A stretch of 18,955 nt of DNA, from assembly GCA_051746985.1 (NCBI GenBank), contig JBNJFP010000047.1, forward strand, positions 1 through 18,955, in the 5' to 3' direction. This document shows positions 6,953 to 15,730 of the stretch, one piece after another; positions within the stretch are counted from its first letter, which is position 1, and each line of letters starts with the position of its first letter. Both the position numbers and the translations under genes were made by a program. The notes below the pieces were generated by a model. The model was not told the origin of the DNA. It did no database searches and saw only the letters and a program-made list of their open reading frames with translations. Origin of the DNA: Fodinibius sp051746985 (GTDB taxonomy: Bacteria > Bacteroidota > Rhodothermia > Balneolales > Balneolaceae).

Positions 6953-8284
6953 ATGAAATACTTAATCACTACTGTACTACTTTTAATATTCATCAGCAGT
7001 GGCGTTTTCTCTCAGTCAGATACCACTGTCGCTGATACTGCTGCTACCGGTGCCGATAATCCGGTAGTGACTATGATTTCTATAGATGGATCTATCTCTC
7101 CAACAACTACCAACTATATAAATCGAGGCATTGCAAAAGCTACCGAACAAGGGGCCGAATGCCTCATCATTCAGCTGGATACTCCGGGCGGCCTCCTTGA
7201 ATCCACCAAGGATATTGTTCAGGCATTTCTGGAATCGGACGACCTACCCATTGTCGTTTATGTTGCCCCAGAAGGGGCACGCGCCGCCAGTGCCGGCACC
7301 TTTATTACAATGGCGGCCCACGTTGCTGCCATGGCTCCTACCACAACCATCGGATCTGCATCACCGGTACAGATGGGTGGAGGTCAATCAGATTCGGTTA
7401 TGCAAAAAAAGATTTTTAACTACTCCGAAAGCTTCATTGAAAGTATTGCCGAACGGCGTGACCGCAATGCCGAATGGGCCAAGTCCGCGGTTCGGGACGG
7501 TGCATCACTCACAGCAAGCGAAGCCCTCGAACAAGATGTTGTGGATATCATTGCATCAGATATCGACGAGCTACTTTCCAATCTCGATGGACGAACCGTC
7601 AACGGTGATACGCTGACTACCCAAAATGCCACGATCGAAGAGGTTCCCACTAATTTAGCCGAAATGTTTTTTGGTTTTATCATGCGTCCGGAGGTTATGC
7701 TTATTCTCACGATGATCGCGATTTACGGAATTATCGGAGAGGTTACCAACCCTGGCGCCATTGTTCCCGGCGTAGCAGGCGTTATCGCCCTCGTTTTAGT
7801 CCTCTACGCCTCGGCAGCCATGCCCATTAATATTGCTGGTTTTGCCTTAATTGCACTGGCTATTGTACTTTTTGTTGCCGAAGCGTTTACCCCCACCTTC
7901 GGTCTGTTTATTGCTGGGGGATCTGTATCATTCTTCCTTGGAGCCCTCATGCTATTTCAGGATCTTCCTGAATCAATGGAGCTCTCCTGGGCATGGCTTG
8001 TTCCTGCTACTATTATAACCGCCCTCTTTTTTGTCTGGATTGTGACCGAGGGCATTCGTGCGCAGTTCACCGAAAGTGTAACTGGCAAAGAATCGATGAT
8101 TGGAAAACGAGCTGAGGTAACAGACCGTATCGACCAAACAAGCGGCAAAGTCTTTATCAAAGGAGAATATTGGAATGCCGTAAGTGATGAAATTATTGAA
8201 GAAGGAGAACAGTGCGAAATTGTAGATATCCAAGGACTAAAATTAACCGTACAACCACTATCAAGATCATCCCAGAAGGGGTAA
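6953..8284 (+). CDS. NfeD family membrane-bound serine protease (ClpP class)
   Basis: A 443-residue long-form NfeD protein. A signal sequence (about 1-20) precedes a ClpP/SppA-like protease domain (about 37-215). The nucleophile is Ser113 in RAASAGTF and the general base is probably Lys153 in QKKIFNY, by comparison with the Pyrococcus PH1510 Ser-Lys dyad. A membrane region of several segments (about 237-365) follows, then an NfeD C-terminal OB-fold domain (about 378-437). In archaea the protease part cuts the C-terminus of its partner stomatin. The next gene, 47 bases on, is exactly such a slipin, so the pair forms the standard operon. Role: membrane quality control or microdomain organisation. 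The ATG has no evident Shine-Dalgarno sequence. Confidence 0.93.
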   Translation: MKYLITTVLLLIFISSGVFSQSDTTVADTAATGADNPVVTMISIDGSISPTTTNYINRGIAKATEQGAECLIIQLDTPGGLLESTKDIVQAFLESDDLPIVVYVAPEGARAASAGTFITMAAHVAAMAPTTTIGSASPVQMGGGQSDSVMQKKIFNYSESFIESIAERRDRNAEWAKSAVRDGASLTASEALEQDVVDIIASDIDELLSNLDGRTVNGDTLTTQNATIEEVPTNLAEMFFGFIMRPEVMLILTMIAIYGIIGEVTNPGAIVPGVAGVIALVLVLYASAAMPINIAGFALIALAIVLFVAEAFTPTFGLFIAGGSVSFFLGALMLFQDLPESMELSWAWLVPATIITALFFVWIVTEGIRAQFTESVTGKESMIGKRAEVTDRIDQTSGKVFIKGEYWNAVSDEIIEEGEQCEIVDIQGLKLTVQPLSRSSQKG

Positions 8285-8331
8285 CAAATATTAAATTGGG
8301 CAATTAAATCCCACCAAAAACGAGGTTTTTT

Positions 8332-9156
8332 ATGGAAAGCAACAGTCAATTTTTTGATATGATAACCTGGATTGTCACCATTGCGGTGCTTGCAGCCATT
8401 CTGCTGCCACAAATTTTCAAAATTCTGCGTGAATATGAACGCGCCGTAGTCTTTCGACTCGGTAAATTTCATACCACAAAGGGACCCGGGCTTATCTTCC
8501 TGATCCCTTTTATTGATAAAATTGAACGCGTTGACTTGCGCGTGTTAACCATCAACGTAGATCGGCAGGAAGTCATCACCAAAGACAATGTTACCGTCCA
8601 CGTCGATGCCATTACCTTTTTCCGGGTTATGGATGCCGAGGCAGCAACCATACAGGTAGAAAAATATATTCACGCCACATCAATGCTGGCCCAAACTACG
8701 CTGCGGAGTATTGTGGGACAGGTTGAACTCGACGAACTGCTGGCCAATCGCGATAAGGTGAACAAAAACATCCAAGAAATTATTGATCGTCAGACTGATG
8801 CCTGGGGTATCAAAGTGGTATCGGTAGAAGTGCGCGACGTTGTACTACCCGAAAACATGAAGCGCGCGATGGCACGTCAGGCCGAAACAGAACGCGATCG
8901 TCGTGCAAAAGTAATTAACGCCGAAGGGGAATACCAGGCTGCCACACGACTCGTCGAAGCTGCCACCATGATGCGCGAAGCACCCATGTCGCTACAACTG
9001 CGCTTCCTGCAAACGATGGGCGACATCAGCGAAGAAAACGCCACTTTCGCCTTCCTCCCACTCCCCATGGAAATGCTGGAAGTATTCAAAGATATGTCAA
9101 ACGTTTCGCCTCCCTCGCAAACCGGTGAAAGCAGCGACAAATCTGATAATGAATAA
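8332..9156 (+). CDS. Slipin family protein (stomatin/SPFH domain)
   Basis: A 274-residue SPFH protein. A single hydrophobic N-terminal segment (about 10-30) anchors it in the membrane, followed by the typical slipin start REYERAVVFRLGKF (33-46), the SPFH domain (to about 180) and a helical stretch rich in charged residues and Ala (about 175-215) that serves oligomerisation. The C-terminal tail (255-274) is polar and Ser-rich. It follows the NfeD-type protease gene and is likely its partner: slipins build membrane scaffolds and are substrates of long NfeD proteins in Pyrococcus. GAGG (8322-8325), 6 bases before the ATG, fixes the start. The operon ends in a strong terminator just after this gene. 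Confidence 0.94.
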   Translation: MESNSQFFDMITWIVTIAVLAAILLPQIFKILREYERAVVFRLGKFHTTKGPGLIFLIPFIDKIERVDLRVLTINVDRQEVITKDNVTVHVDAITFFRVMDAEAATIQVEKYIHATSMLAQTTLRSIVGQVELDELLANRDKVNKNIQEIIDRQTDAWGIKVVSVEVRDVVLPENMKRAMARQAETERDRRAKVINAEGEYQAATRLVEAATMMREAPMSLQLRFLQTMGDISEENATFAFLPLPMEMLEVFKDMSNVSPPSQTGESSDKSDNE

Positions 9157-9175
9157 ATAATCCTTTCTACAAATT

Positions 9176-9208
9176 AGCCGGCACACCCTTTGTGTGTCGG
9201 CTTTTTTT
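9176..9208 (+). terminator. Rho-independent terminator of the nfeD-slipin operon
   Basis: AGCCGGCACAC (9176-9186) pairs with GTGTGTCGGCT (9192-9202) across a 5-base loop, with one G-T wobble, and is followed by a run of T to 9208. It begins 19 bases after the slipin stop codon. Confidence 0.92.
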
Positions 9209-9256
9209 ATTTTGGGATAGATTTTATCCGTAAATAGTTTATCGGGAATTGCTCAT

Positions 9257-9315
9257 GGCGCTATAATTGTTAGTAATTCTATAGTGCCAGAAAAAACCTT
9301 ATCGTTATTTTCTGG
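9257..9315 (+). promoter_or_regulatory. Two adjoining hairpins and possible promoter before msrB
   Basis: GGCGCTATA (9257-9265) pairs with TATAGTGCC (9280-9288; one G-T wobble). CCAGAAAA (9287-9294) pairs with TTTTCTGG (9308-9315). The two stems share bases 9287-9288, so as RNA they compete. A perfect TATAAT (9262-9267) lies in the first left arm, 17 bases after a weak -35 (TTATCG, 9239-9244). If that is the promoter, the first dyad is an operator and the second a leader hairpin 24 bases before the msrB ATG. Structures are seen directly; function is inferred. Confidence 0.4.
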
Positions 9316-9339
9316 TTAATCAACTGAATTCAGCAAATT

Positions 9340-9906
9340 ATGATACCATCCATATCTCGCTTTATACTGTTCCTGCTCTTCATCACTTTCAGCATCAATA
9401 ATTGTCAGGCCCAGAAGCAAGAACAAACCGACTCCCAAAACCAATCAGTTGAAAACACCAAGGCTGATAACCCATACTACTCCCGCACCGATACGGCAAA
9501 GCTGAATCTGCCAGACTCGGTATGGAAAGAAGTACTGTCCCCCAAAGTGTATCAAATTGCCCGCGAAAAAGGTACAGAGAGAGAATACTCAGGCGAATAC
9601 TGGGACCATGAAGGGACGGGCACCTACCATTGTGCGGCCTGCGGCAACGAGCTTTTTAAATCCGAGGCCAAATATATGAGCCATTGCGGCTGGCCAAGCT
9701 TTTTTGAACCCGTGGGACATAACAGCATCAAATTTAAGCCCGATAATTCACACGGCATGCAGCGCACCGAAGTGTTGTGTGGACGCTGTAACGCGCATCT
9801 CGGCCATATCTTTGATGACGGACCGCCTCCCACCGGTAAACGCTACTGTATGAATTCCATCATCTTGGATTTTGTGCCGGATGACAGCACCCAGGCTGAA
9901 GGATAA
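9340..9906 (+). CDS. msrB: Peptide-methionine (R)-S-oxide reductase MsrB, exported
   Basis: A 188-residue protein whose MsrB domain (about 55-180) reduces methionine-R-sulfoxide in proteins. It carries the two zinc CxxC pairs (C98/C101 and C147/C150), CGWPSF (116-121), HLGHIFDDGPPPTGKRYCMNS (153-173) and the catalytic Cys170. C116 is at the position of the resolving Cys in many MsrBs. Residues 1-25 are a signal peptide ending NNCQAQ, followed by a Gln/Asn/Ser-rich linker. C22 could be lipidated, but the preceding Asn makes a poor lipobox, so cleavage after CQA is as likely. The enzyme should work outside the cytoplasm and needs an electron donor there, not found in this window. Its stop codon directly abuts that of the converging gene. 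Confidence 0.96.
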   Translation: MIPSISRFILFLLFITFSINNCQAQKQEQTDSQNQSVENTKADNPYYSRTDTAKLNLPDSVWKEVLSPKVYQIAREKGTEREYSGEYWDHEGTGTYHCAACGNELFKSEAKYMSHCGWPSFFEPVGHNSIKFKPDNSHGMQRTEVLCGRCNAHLGHIFDDGPPPTGKRYCMNSIILDFVPDDSTQAEG

Positions 9907-10929
9907 TCATTCTTCTCCAAGTACCCGATCCACTAAACGGTTCCACATCGACGCCCGTATATCAAAGCTGGGTTCAAACTGTTTGAACCCAGTTACTCTT
10001 GTCGAGTCGCTGTTAAGGTTCAACTTATAGCTCCACACAAAAGGAGCTGACTTCTGGGTCAACCATAAATCTGACCGACCAAAACGGAGATCGTGTACAA
10101 CAATATCATCCGAATTCTTTTGGGCCGCATAATATCCCCGGGAAAACCAAATAAGTCGCTCCACCGGCAACTGTCCGCGGTAGGAATGTAGCAGTTTTTT
10201 ATTTTGGGGCACGCTCGTAAAATCGATATCCCGGTTATCGTCAAAAACAGAATATAGCCCGGCATACAGCGTGTCATTGGCCTCGGCGTAACCCGTCCAC
10301 AAGAAGATATTCATCGGGGTAGGCGTAGTCATATATTGCTGCGGAGTGATATTTTTCTGCGCGAAGTTTTGCTCAAATACCTTATTCACCTGATTCTTAA
10401 TCCCAAATCCCAAGAGCAGATACACAGAGCTGATGCCAATGCCCAGCCAGTTCGCCCACTGCCTGCTGGTAGAAGTACGATTAAAAAACAGTGCCGTGAG
10501 TATGCCCGCCATAAGGGGCAACGTATAAAAAGGATCAATAATAAATATAGAATTGAAACTGAGCGAGTAATCACTAAACGGCTGAAAAACCTGTGTACCG
10601 TAGCTGGTACAGACATCCACAAAAATATGCGTCAGAAAAACCCAGAAAACCAGCCACGACCACTCGTTCCATGAACCCTTGCTTTTAATATATCGATGGA
10701 GCAACCATCCCAAAAGTGGAGCGGCCACTACGCAGAAAAAAAGAGAGTGGGTAATCCCCCGGTGTATGGCCAGCGATTGCACCTCAGATACAAAAGGAGA
10801 TGCCAATACATCAAGATCAGGAACGATCCCAAAAATTGCGCCCCACAGCGGAGCTTTATTTCCAATCTTTTTACCAAGTACCGCTTCGCCCATTGCGGCA
10901 CCAAGTGTAATCTGTGTAACAGTATCCAT
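9907..10929 (-). CDS. YdjM-like inner-membrane metal-dependent hydrolase
   Basis: A 340-residue protein of the YdjM/DUF457 family (often called LexA-binding inner-membrane hydrolase). Conserved motifs are in order: MDTVTQITLGAAMGEA at the start, GIVPDLDVL with PDLD at 37-40, HRGITHS (56-62) and THIFVDVCTSYGT (100-112; H101, D105). Those His and Asp residues are the presumed metal ligands. Hydrophobic segments at about 25-43, 63-78, 92-107, 127-150 and 160-180 place the N-terminal half in the membrane. The C-terminal half (about 195-340) is soluble, and contains an FSRGYYA-type segment. The substrate is unknown. It converges on msrB with no gap and has no terminator of its own. The divergent neighbour is the RND adaptor, 279 bases away. 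Confidence 0.85.
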   Translation of the reverse strand: MDTVTQITLGAAMGEAVLGKKIGNKAPLWGAIFGIVPDLDVLASPFVSEVQSLAIHRGITHSLFFCVVAAPLLGWLLHRYIKSKGSWNEWSWLVFWVFLTHIFVDVCTSYGTQVFQPFSDYSLSFNSIFIIDPFYTLPLMAGILTALFFNRTSTSRQWANWLGIGISSVYLLLGFGIKNQVNKVFEQNFAQKNITPQQYMTTPTPMNIFLWTGYAEANDTLYAGLYSVFDDNRDIDFTSVPQNKKLLHSYRGQLPVERLIWFSRGYYAAQKNSDDIVVHDLRFGRSDLWLTQKSAPFVWSYKLNLNSDSTRVTGFKQFEPSFDIRASMWNRLVDRVLGEE

Positions 10930-11087
10930 CTATAATGATATCAGGTTCAATTAGTTAATCCCAAGCTATAGAACGCTCAGCCCATGATTGTTATTAGTCA
11001 ATAAAAATGCACCAAAACAACATTCATTTCGAATACTTTGCAACAAAATCCAACCGTTAGAGAGTTCAATATTCCTTCAGAATTATA

Positions 11088-11116
11088 TTGTTTCTTACCA
11101 CTATAAAAAGTATAAC
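11088..11116 (+). promoter_or_regulatory. Putative sigma-70-type promoter of the RND operon
   Basis: TTGTTT (11088-11093) and TATAAC (11111-11116) are 17 bases apart, matching 4 of 6 and 5 of 6 consensus bases. The predicted leader is about 85 bases. A perfect TATAAT at 11131-11136 lacks a -35. The rest of the 279-base divergent gap is AT-rich with no clear gene. A TAGTTAA half-site resembling the tetR palindrome lies at 10952-10958, next to the minus-strand gene. Confidence 0.4.
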
Positions 11117-11208
11117 ATCCTATTACATTTTATAATGAACATTTCGGCTATGTTTTTCATTATGTGAATATGGCCTTCTTAATCTGAATATTTAGTGAAT
11201 TGAATTTC

Positions 11209-12534
11209 ATGAAGCTTATATCAAAAAAATTACCCTATTTCCTCTTCCTGCTTTTTGCTTCAATCGTCATCGTTTCTTGTTCTGACGATTCCGAAAATAG
11301 TGGCAATCCGGAAACAATGGGATCATCAAGCACCCCTTCGGTTGAAGCAGTAAAATCTCGCTTTGGATCACTACCCTTATCCGAGCGTTTGAGTGGAACA
11401 GTGGTAGCAAATAATCAGGTGACCTTATATCCCGAAATATCAGGCAAAATTGATGAGGTCCACGTCCAAACGGGCAGCTATGTGGAAAAGGGAGATCCCA
11501 TCGTCTCGCTCGAAGACAATCAGTACCAAGAGCAAGTGCAGCAGGCCCGGGCGAACCTGCGCATTAACCAGGCACGCCTAAAACAGGCGAAAGCACGATA
11601 TAACGAACTTGAAGCACAGTACCGGCGAACCAAACAGCTTAGCGATCGCGAACTTTCGAGTGAGTTGGAGATGGAAACATTGCAGGCCCAAATGTCATCG
11701 GCCGAGGCAGATGTAGAGCTTGCCGAAGCGCAGCTTGAGGAATCCCAATCGAATGTAGAAGAGCAAGAAGATATGCTTGCAAAAACAGTCATTAAGGCGC
11801 CTATTACAGGTACGGTTGGCCAACGCAATGCCGAGACCGGAATGCAAGTCAGCAGTAGCACGCAACTTTATACTATTGGTGATCTCAACAATTTACGTAT
11901 TGAAGTAGTGCTAACCGATCGCATGCTCGACAACATTGAAGTGGGACAGACTGCGCGTGTTTTTACAACCTCCGATACCCAAAATGGACATTTTCTTGAA
12001 GCCGAACTGTCCCGTATTTCTCCCTTTCTTAATAACGTAACAAGAAGCACTGAAGGGGAAATTGACGTACAGAACGATGAAAACAACCGGTTACGGCCGG
12101 GTATGTTTGTGCCCGTAGATATCCTTTACGGGGAAAGTGAGCAAGCTACACTCTTGCCTACCAGCGCCATTTATACCGATCCCAATAGTGGTGAAACCGG
12201 TGTTTTTGTAGCCACCTCGCTGGGATCAGAAATTGAGCCTGCCGAGCAGGTTGACCCGGACAATCCGCCGCCGCTTACCGACCCTACCGAAATACAATTT
12301 AAACCGGTTGACGTTATAGCCGAAGGACGAATGGAAGTTGGTGTTGAAGGCGTGGACCCCGGCAGCTGGGTAATTACCATTGGTCAAGATCTGCTGTCGG
12401 GCGGCCGTGAAGAAGCCCGCGTGCGAACAAGTTCTTGGGAGCGCATATTAGCTCTTCAAGGCCTGCAGCGTCAGGATTTGTTGCGTAATATTCTGGATCG
12501 TCAGCTTGAGCTTTCCGACCCACAAAACCAGTAA
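11209..12534 (+). CDS. RND efflux periplasmic adaptor (MexA/HlyD-like), lipoprotein
   Basis: A 441-residue membrane-fusion protein. A signal peptide ends in the lipobox IVSC with Cys24, predicting a lipid-anchored periplasmic protein. It contains a split lipoyl domain (about 75-105 and 190-215), a long charged alpha-hairpin coiled coil (about 107-192), a beta-barrel domain (about 225-310) and a membrane-proximal domain. A Pro- and acid-rich insert (about 339-361) interrupts the last part. The adaptor joins the pump encoded 25 bases downstream to an outer-membrane channel. I chose the ATG at 11209 over the in-frame TTG at 11200, since neither has a Shine-Dalgarno site and the ATG still gives a full signal peptide. 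Confidence 0.93.
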   Translation: MKLISKKLPYFLFLLFASIVIVSCSDDSENSGNPETMGSSSTPSVEAVKSRFGSLPLSERLSGTVVANNQVTLYPEISGKIDEVHVQTGSYVEKGDPIVSLEDNQYQEQVQQARANLRINQARLKQAKARYNELEAQYRRTKQLSDRELSSELEMETLQAQMSSAEADVELAEAQLEESQSNVEEQEDMLAKTVIKAPITGTVGQRNAETGMQVSSSTQLYTIGDLNNLRIEVVLTDRMLDNIEVGQTARVFTTSDTQNGHFLEAELSRISPFLNNVTRSTEGEIDVQNDENNRLRPGMFVPVDILYGESEQATLLPTSAIYTDPNSGETGVFVATSLGSEIEPAEQVDPDNPPPLTDPTEIQFKPVDVIAEGRMEVGVEGVDPGSWVITIGQDLLSGGREEARVRTSSWERILALQGLQRQDLLRNILDRQLELSDPQNQ

Positions 12535-12559
12535 TTTTTTACTCTGAGCCGTTACCATC

Positions 12560-15500
12560 ATGAAAATTACAGAAACTGCCGTAGAACGTCCCATTGCAAC
12601 CACGATGTTGTTTCTCATCATCATTGTACTGGGCGTGATGTCTTTCCGCTATTTACCTGTAGATCTGCTTCCTCCTGTTGAATATCCCCAGCTTACCGTA
12701 GCTACGGAATACCCCAACGTCGGTCCCGAAGAAATTGAAACTATTATCACGCAACGCATCGAAAATACCATTGCCGGGGTGCCAGGCGTTGAACGTGTTC
12801 GCTCATCCTCCTCAGAGGGGCAAAGCCGGGTTACCCTTGAATTTGCGCAAGGCACCGATATTGATGTAGCGGCCAACGATATCCGCGCTGCCCTCGACAG
12901 GGTGCGCGACGATCTTCCGCCCGAGGCCGAAGCTCCCCGCATCTGGAAATTTGATCCCAACAACTTTCCCATTGTGATTGTAGGGGCCAATTCTGATCGG
13001 AATCTCCAAGAACTTACGCAGCTACTCGATCGTGAGGTAACCAAGCGGTTCGAGCAAATACCCGGTGTCGGCTCCATCGATATTTGGGGCGGCGTTTACA
13101 AAGAAGTTCACATAGATCTTAAACGGGATCGACTTATTGCCAGCGGGCTTTCTTCAGCGGACGTCCAGCAAGCGATATCCAGCGAAAACATAAACCTGCC
13201 CGGCGGAAATGTAAATTCCGGCGTACAGGAGTTGTACGTGCGTACCCTTGGTGAGTATGAATCCATAGATCAAATAGCCAACACCATTATAGAAATGGTC
13301 GATGGTAAACCGATTCGCGTTGAGGATGTGGCTGAAGTTAGCTGGGGTTTCGAGGATTTAAACCGGCTGGTTACCATCGACGAAAAGCCCATGGTTCGGT
13401 TTGGTATCCGAAAGCAAACCGGAGCCAACACTGTTGCCGTAGCAGAAGATATCCGCCAGGAGATAAAAAAAATAAATAACGAACGGAAGGATATGGATCT
13501 GTTCGTTACTACCGATCAAAGTGAGTTTATACAAAATTCTATTGATAACGTACAGAGTTCTGCCATTTGGGGTGCCCTGCTTGCTATTGTAGTGCTCTAT
13601 ATCTTTTTGCGGAATGGCTCATCTACATTCATCATCTCACTTGCGATCCCCATATCCATTATTGCCACTTTTGGGCTACTCTATTTTGGGGGGCTCACGT
13701 TAAATCAAATGAGCTTTGGCGGACTTGCCCTGGGGGTGGGCCTGATTGTTGACAATGCCATTGTGGTACTTGAGAATATTATCCGGCTCAGGGAGGAACG
13801 GGGGAAAGATCTCAAAACCAGCTCGCTGGTGGGTACCCGCGAAGTGGGCGGAGCTATTGTTGCCTCCACGATTACTACTTCGGTAATATTCTTGCCGGTG
13901 GTCTTTATGCAAACTATTTCGGGCAGTATTTTCCAGGAATTGGCCCTGGTGGTTGTTTTTGCACTGGCCTGTTCGCTCTTTGTAGCACTCACGCTGGTGC
14001 CCATGCTTTGTAGTAAGTTTTTAACTGTTCAGCCCAACGAATCCAAAAAAGCGAAAAAGAAAAGTTGGTTCCAACGTGCTTTTTCCGCTCTTGAACAGCA
14101 TTATACTACCTTTATTGATTATACACTACGTCATAAACCGGCCGTGTTTAGTATTACGGCGGTATTAGTTATCGGGAGCTTTTTACTTATTCCTTTAATT
14201 CCTTTTGAACTTGCTCCCCAATCTGATGCCGATGAAATCGATATTGACTTGATGATGGCCGAGGGAACAAACATTGCCGTTCAAAATGAATACCTCAAAG
14301 AACTGGAAACGGTTGTTCGACAAAATCTACCCATGGAGGATGTAGAACATATTACTACCGATGTGCGTGATGGGCGTGCCGAGGTAGAAATTGCCATGGT
14401 TGACGCTTCGGAACGTTCGATGAGTACTTCCAGATTGGCCGACCAGATTCGTGAAAAAGTTGTTGGCGTCGTCCCTGGTGGCGACATTCGTGTTAGTGCT
14501 CAATCGGGCCTGTGGATACTGCGGCGCATCTTTGGCTCGGGGGGAGGCGAAGACGTTGAAGTACAGCTCAGGGGATATGATTTAGACCAGGCAAAAACCA
14601 TATCAGAAGAAATGAAACGGCGCATAGAAGATATTCCTGAAATTGAAGGCGTACGAACCGACCGCCGGGAAGGACGACCTGAAGAAAACTTTGTGTTTGA
14701 TCGCGATAAAATTGCTGATCTTGGTCTAACGGTAACGGAGGTTGCCCAGATCATCCAGACTAATGTCGGCGGTAGCCGGGCCGGGACGTTTCGTGAGGGG
14801 GGCGATGAGTTCCCTATCAACGTCCGGCTGCAATCTGAAGATCGGCTTAGTACCAAAGATCTGGAGAATATCTCCATTACCACACCCGATGGAGACGTTT
14901 TGCCCGTTACTTCGGTGGTCTCAACAAATAAAGGCCGCGGTCCTACCGACATCAACCGGGTAAACAGCCAGCGGGTGTCATATATCTCGGCCAACCTCGA
15001 AAGTGGCGTGGCGCTGGGCGAAGCCGTTGAACTGATCCAGCAAAGGTTATCTGATATGGATTTACCGGAAGGGTTTTCGATCGTCTATGGGGGAGAATAC
15101 GAAGAGCAGCAAAAGGCAGCTTCCGATTTTCAGCTGTCTATCATTATGGCCCTGATCCTTATTTATATGGTGATGGCAGCCCAGTTCGAACGGTTTTTTG
15201 ATCCGCTCATCGTTATGTTTTCTGTACCACTTGCGGTAATCGGAGTCGTACCAACACTCATGCTTACCGGTACTACCATCAACATGCAAAGTATGATGGG
15301 TATCGTAATGCTTATTGGTATTGTCGTTAATAATGCTATTGTATTAATCGATTATATTAATCTGATGCGTCGAGAGCATGAAATGAATGTACGGGAGGCG
15401 GTAATCGAATCTGGGCGACTTCGATTACGCCCCATTTTGATGACCACTCTTACTACTGTCTTGGGCTTGCTTCCGCTTTCGTTTGGTATTGGAGCCGGTG

Positions 15501-15685
15501 CAGAAATTCAGGCTTCCCTTGCACGGGTGGTAATTGGTGGACTAACCGCTTCAACGCTTGTTACCCTGGTGTTTATCCCGGTTTTATATGTTTCCTCAGA
15601 AAAAATTATTTCAAAAGTTCGGGCACAAAGCTGGGTTCCCAACTGGATGGGATCAAGCGAGGATGTAAATCCCGCGCAAGCATAA
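12560..15685 (+). CDS. RND family efflux pump inner-membrane subunit (AcrB-like)
   Basis: A 1041-residue, full-length RND permease. It has the usual two halves, each with one membrane helix, a large periplasmic loop and five further helices (TM1 about 12-32, TM2-6 about 335-485, TM7 about 530-548, TM8-12 about 858-1012). The start ERPIATTMLF and the LPPVEYPQL segment are typical. In TM4 the proton-relay pair reads D398-N399 (GLIVDNAIVV), so only the first Asp of the AcrB pair is kept. In TM10 the AcrB Lys is replaced within VVNNAIVLID (N924, N925). The same pattern occurs in SwrC-type RND pumps, so it marks a subgroup and does not suggest loss of function. The substrate cannot be read from sequence. 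No TolC-type gene is present nearby. Confidence 0.96.
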   Translation: MKITETAVERPIATTMLFLIIIVLGVMSFRYLPVDLLPPVEYPQLTVATEYPNVGPEEIETIITQRIENTIAGVPGVERVRSSSSEGQSRVTLEFAQGTDIDVAANDIRAALDRVRDDLPPEAEAPRIWKFDPNNFPIVIVGANSDRNLQELTQLLDREVTKRFEQIPGVGSIDIWGGVYKEVHIDLKRDRLIASGLSSADVQQAISSENINLPGGNVNSGVQELYVRTLGEYESIDQIANTIIEMVDGKPIRVEDVAEVSWGFEDLNRLVTIDEKPMVRFGIRKQTGANTVAVAEDIRQEIKKINNERKDMDLFVTTDQSEFIQNSIDNVQSSAIWGALLAIVVLYIFLRNGSSTFIISLAIPISIIATFGLLYFGGLTLNQMSFGGLALGVGLIVDNAIVVLENIIRLREERGKDLKTSSLVGTREVGGAIVASTITTSVIFLPVVFMQTISGSIFQELALVVVFALACSLFVALTLVPMLCSKFLTVQPNESKKAKKKSWFQRAFSALEQHYTTFIDYTLRHKPAVFSITAVLVIGSFLLIPLIPFELAPQSDADEIDIDLMMAEGTNIAVQNEYLKELETVVRQNLPMEDVEHITTDVRDGRAEVEIAMVDASERSMSTSRLADQIREKVVGVVPGGDIRVSAQSGLWILRRIFGSGGGEDVEVQLRGYDLDQAKTISEEMKRRIEDIPEIEGVRTDRREGRPEENFVFDRDKIADLGLTVTEVAQIIQTNVGGSRAGTFREGGDEFPINVRLQSEDRLSTKDLENISITTPDGDVLPVTSVVSTNKGRGPTDINRVNSQRVSYISANLESGVALGEAVELIQQRLSDMDLPEGFSIVYGGEYEEQQKAASDFQLSIIMALILIYMVMAAQFERFFDPLIVMFSVPLAVIGVVPTLMLTGTTINMQSMMGIVMLIGIVVNNAIVLIDYINLMRREHEMNVREAVIESGRLRLRPILMTTLTTVLGLLPLSFGIGAGAEIQASLARVVIGGLTASTLVTLVFIPVLYVSSEKIISKVRAQSWVPNWMGSSEDVNPAQA

Positions 15686-15730
15686 TTAGCCAGGGCTTTG
15701 TTTCGATAATTGCCACATAGTCTTTAATAA

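Noticed and set aside
7957..8472. 171-codon minus-strand open frame over the NfeD-slipin junction
   Set aside because: It is antisense to two clearly recognised genes and encodes no recognisable domain.
11200..11208. TTG start of the RND adaptor
   Set aside because: The ATG nine bases later gives a complete lipoprotein signal, and the TTG has no ribosome site.
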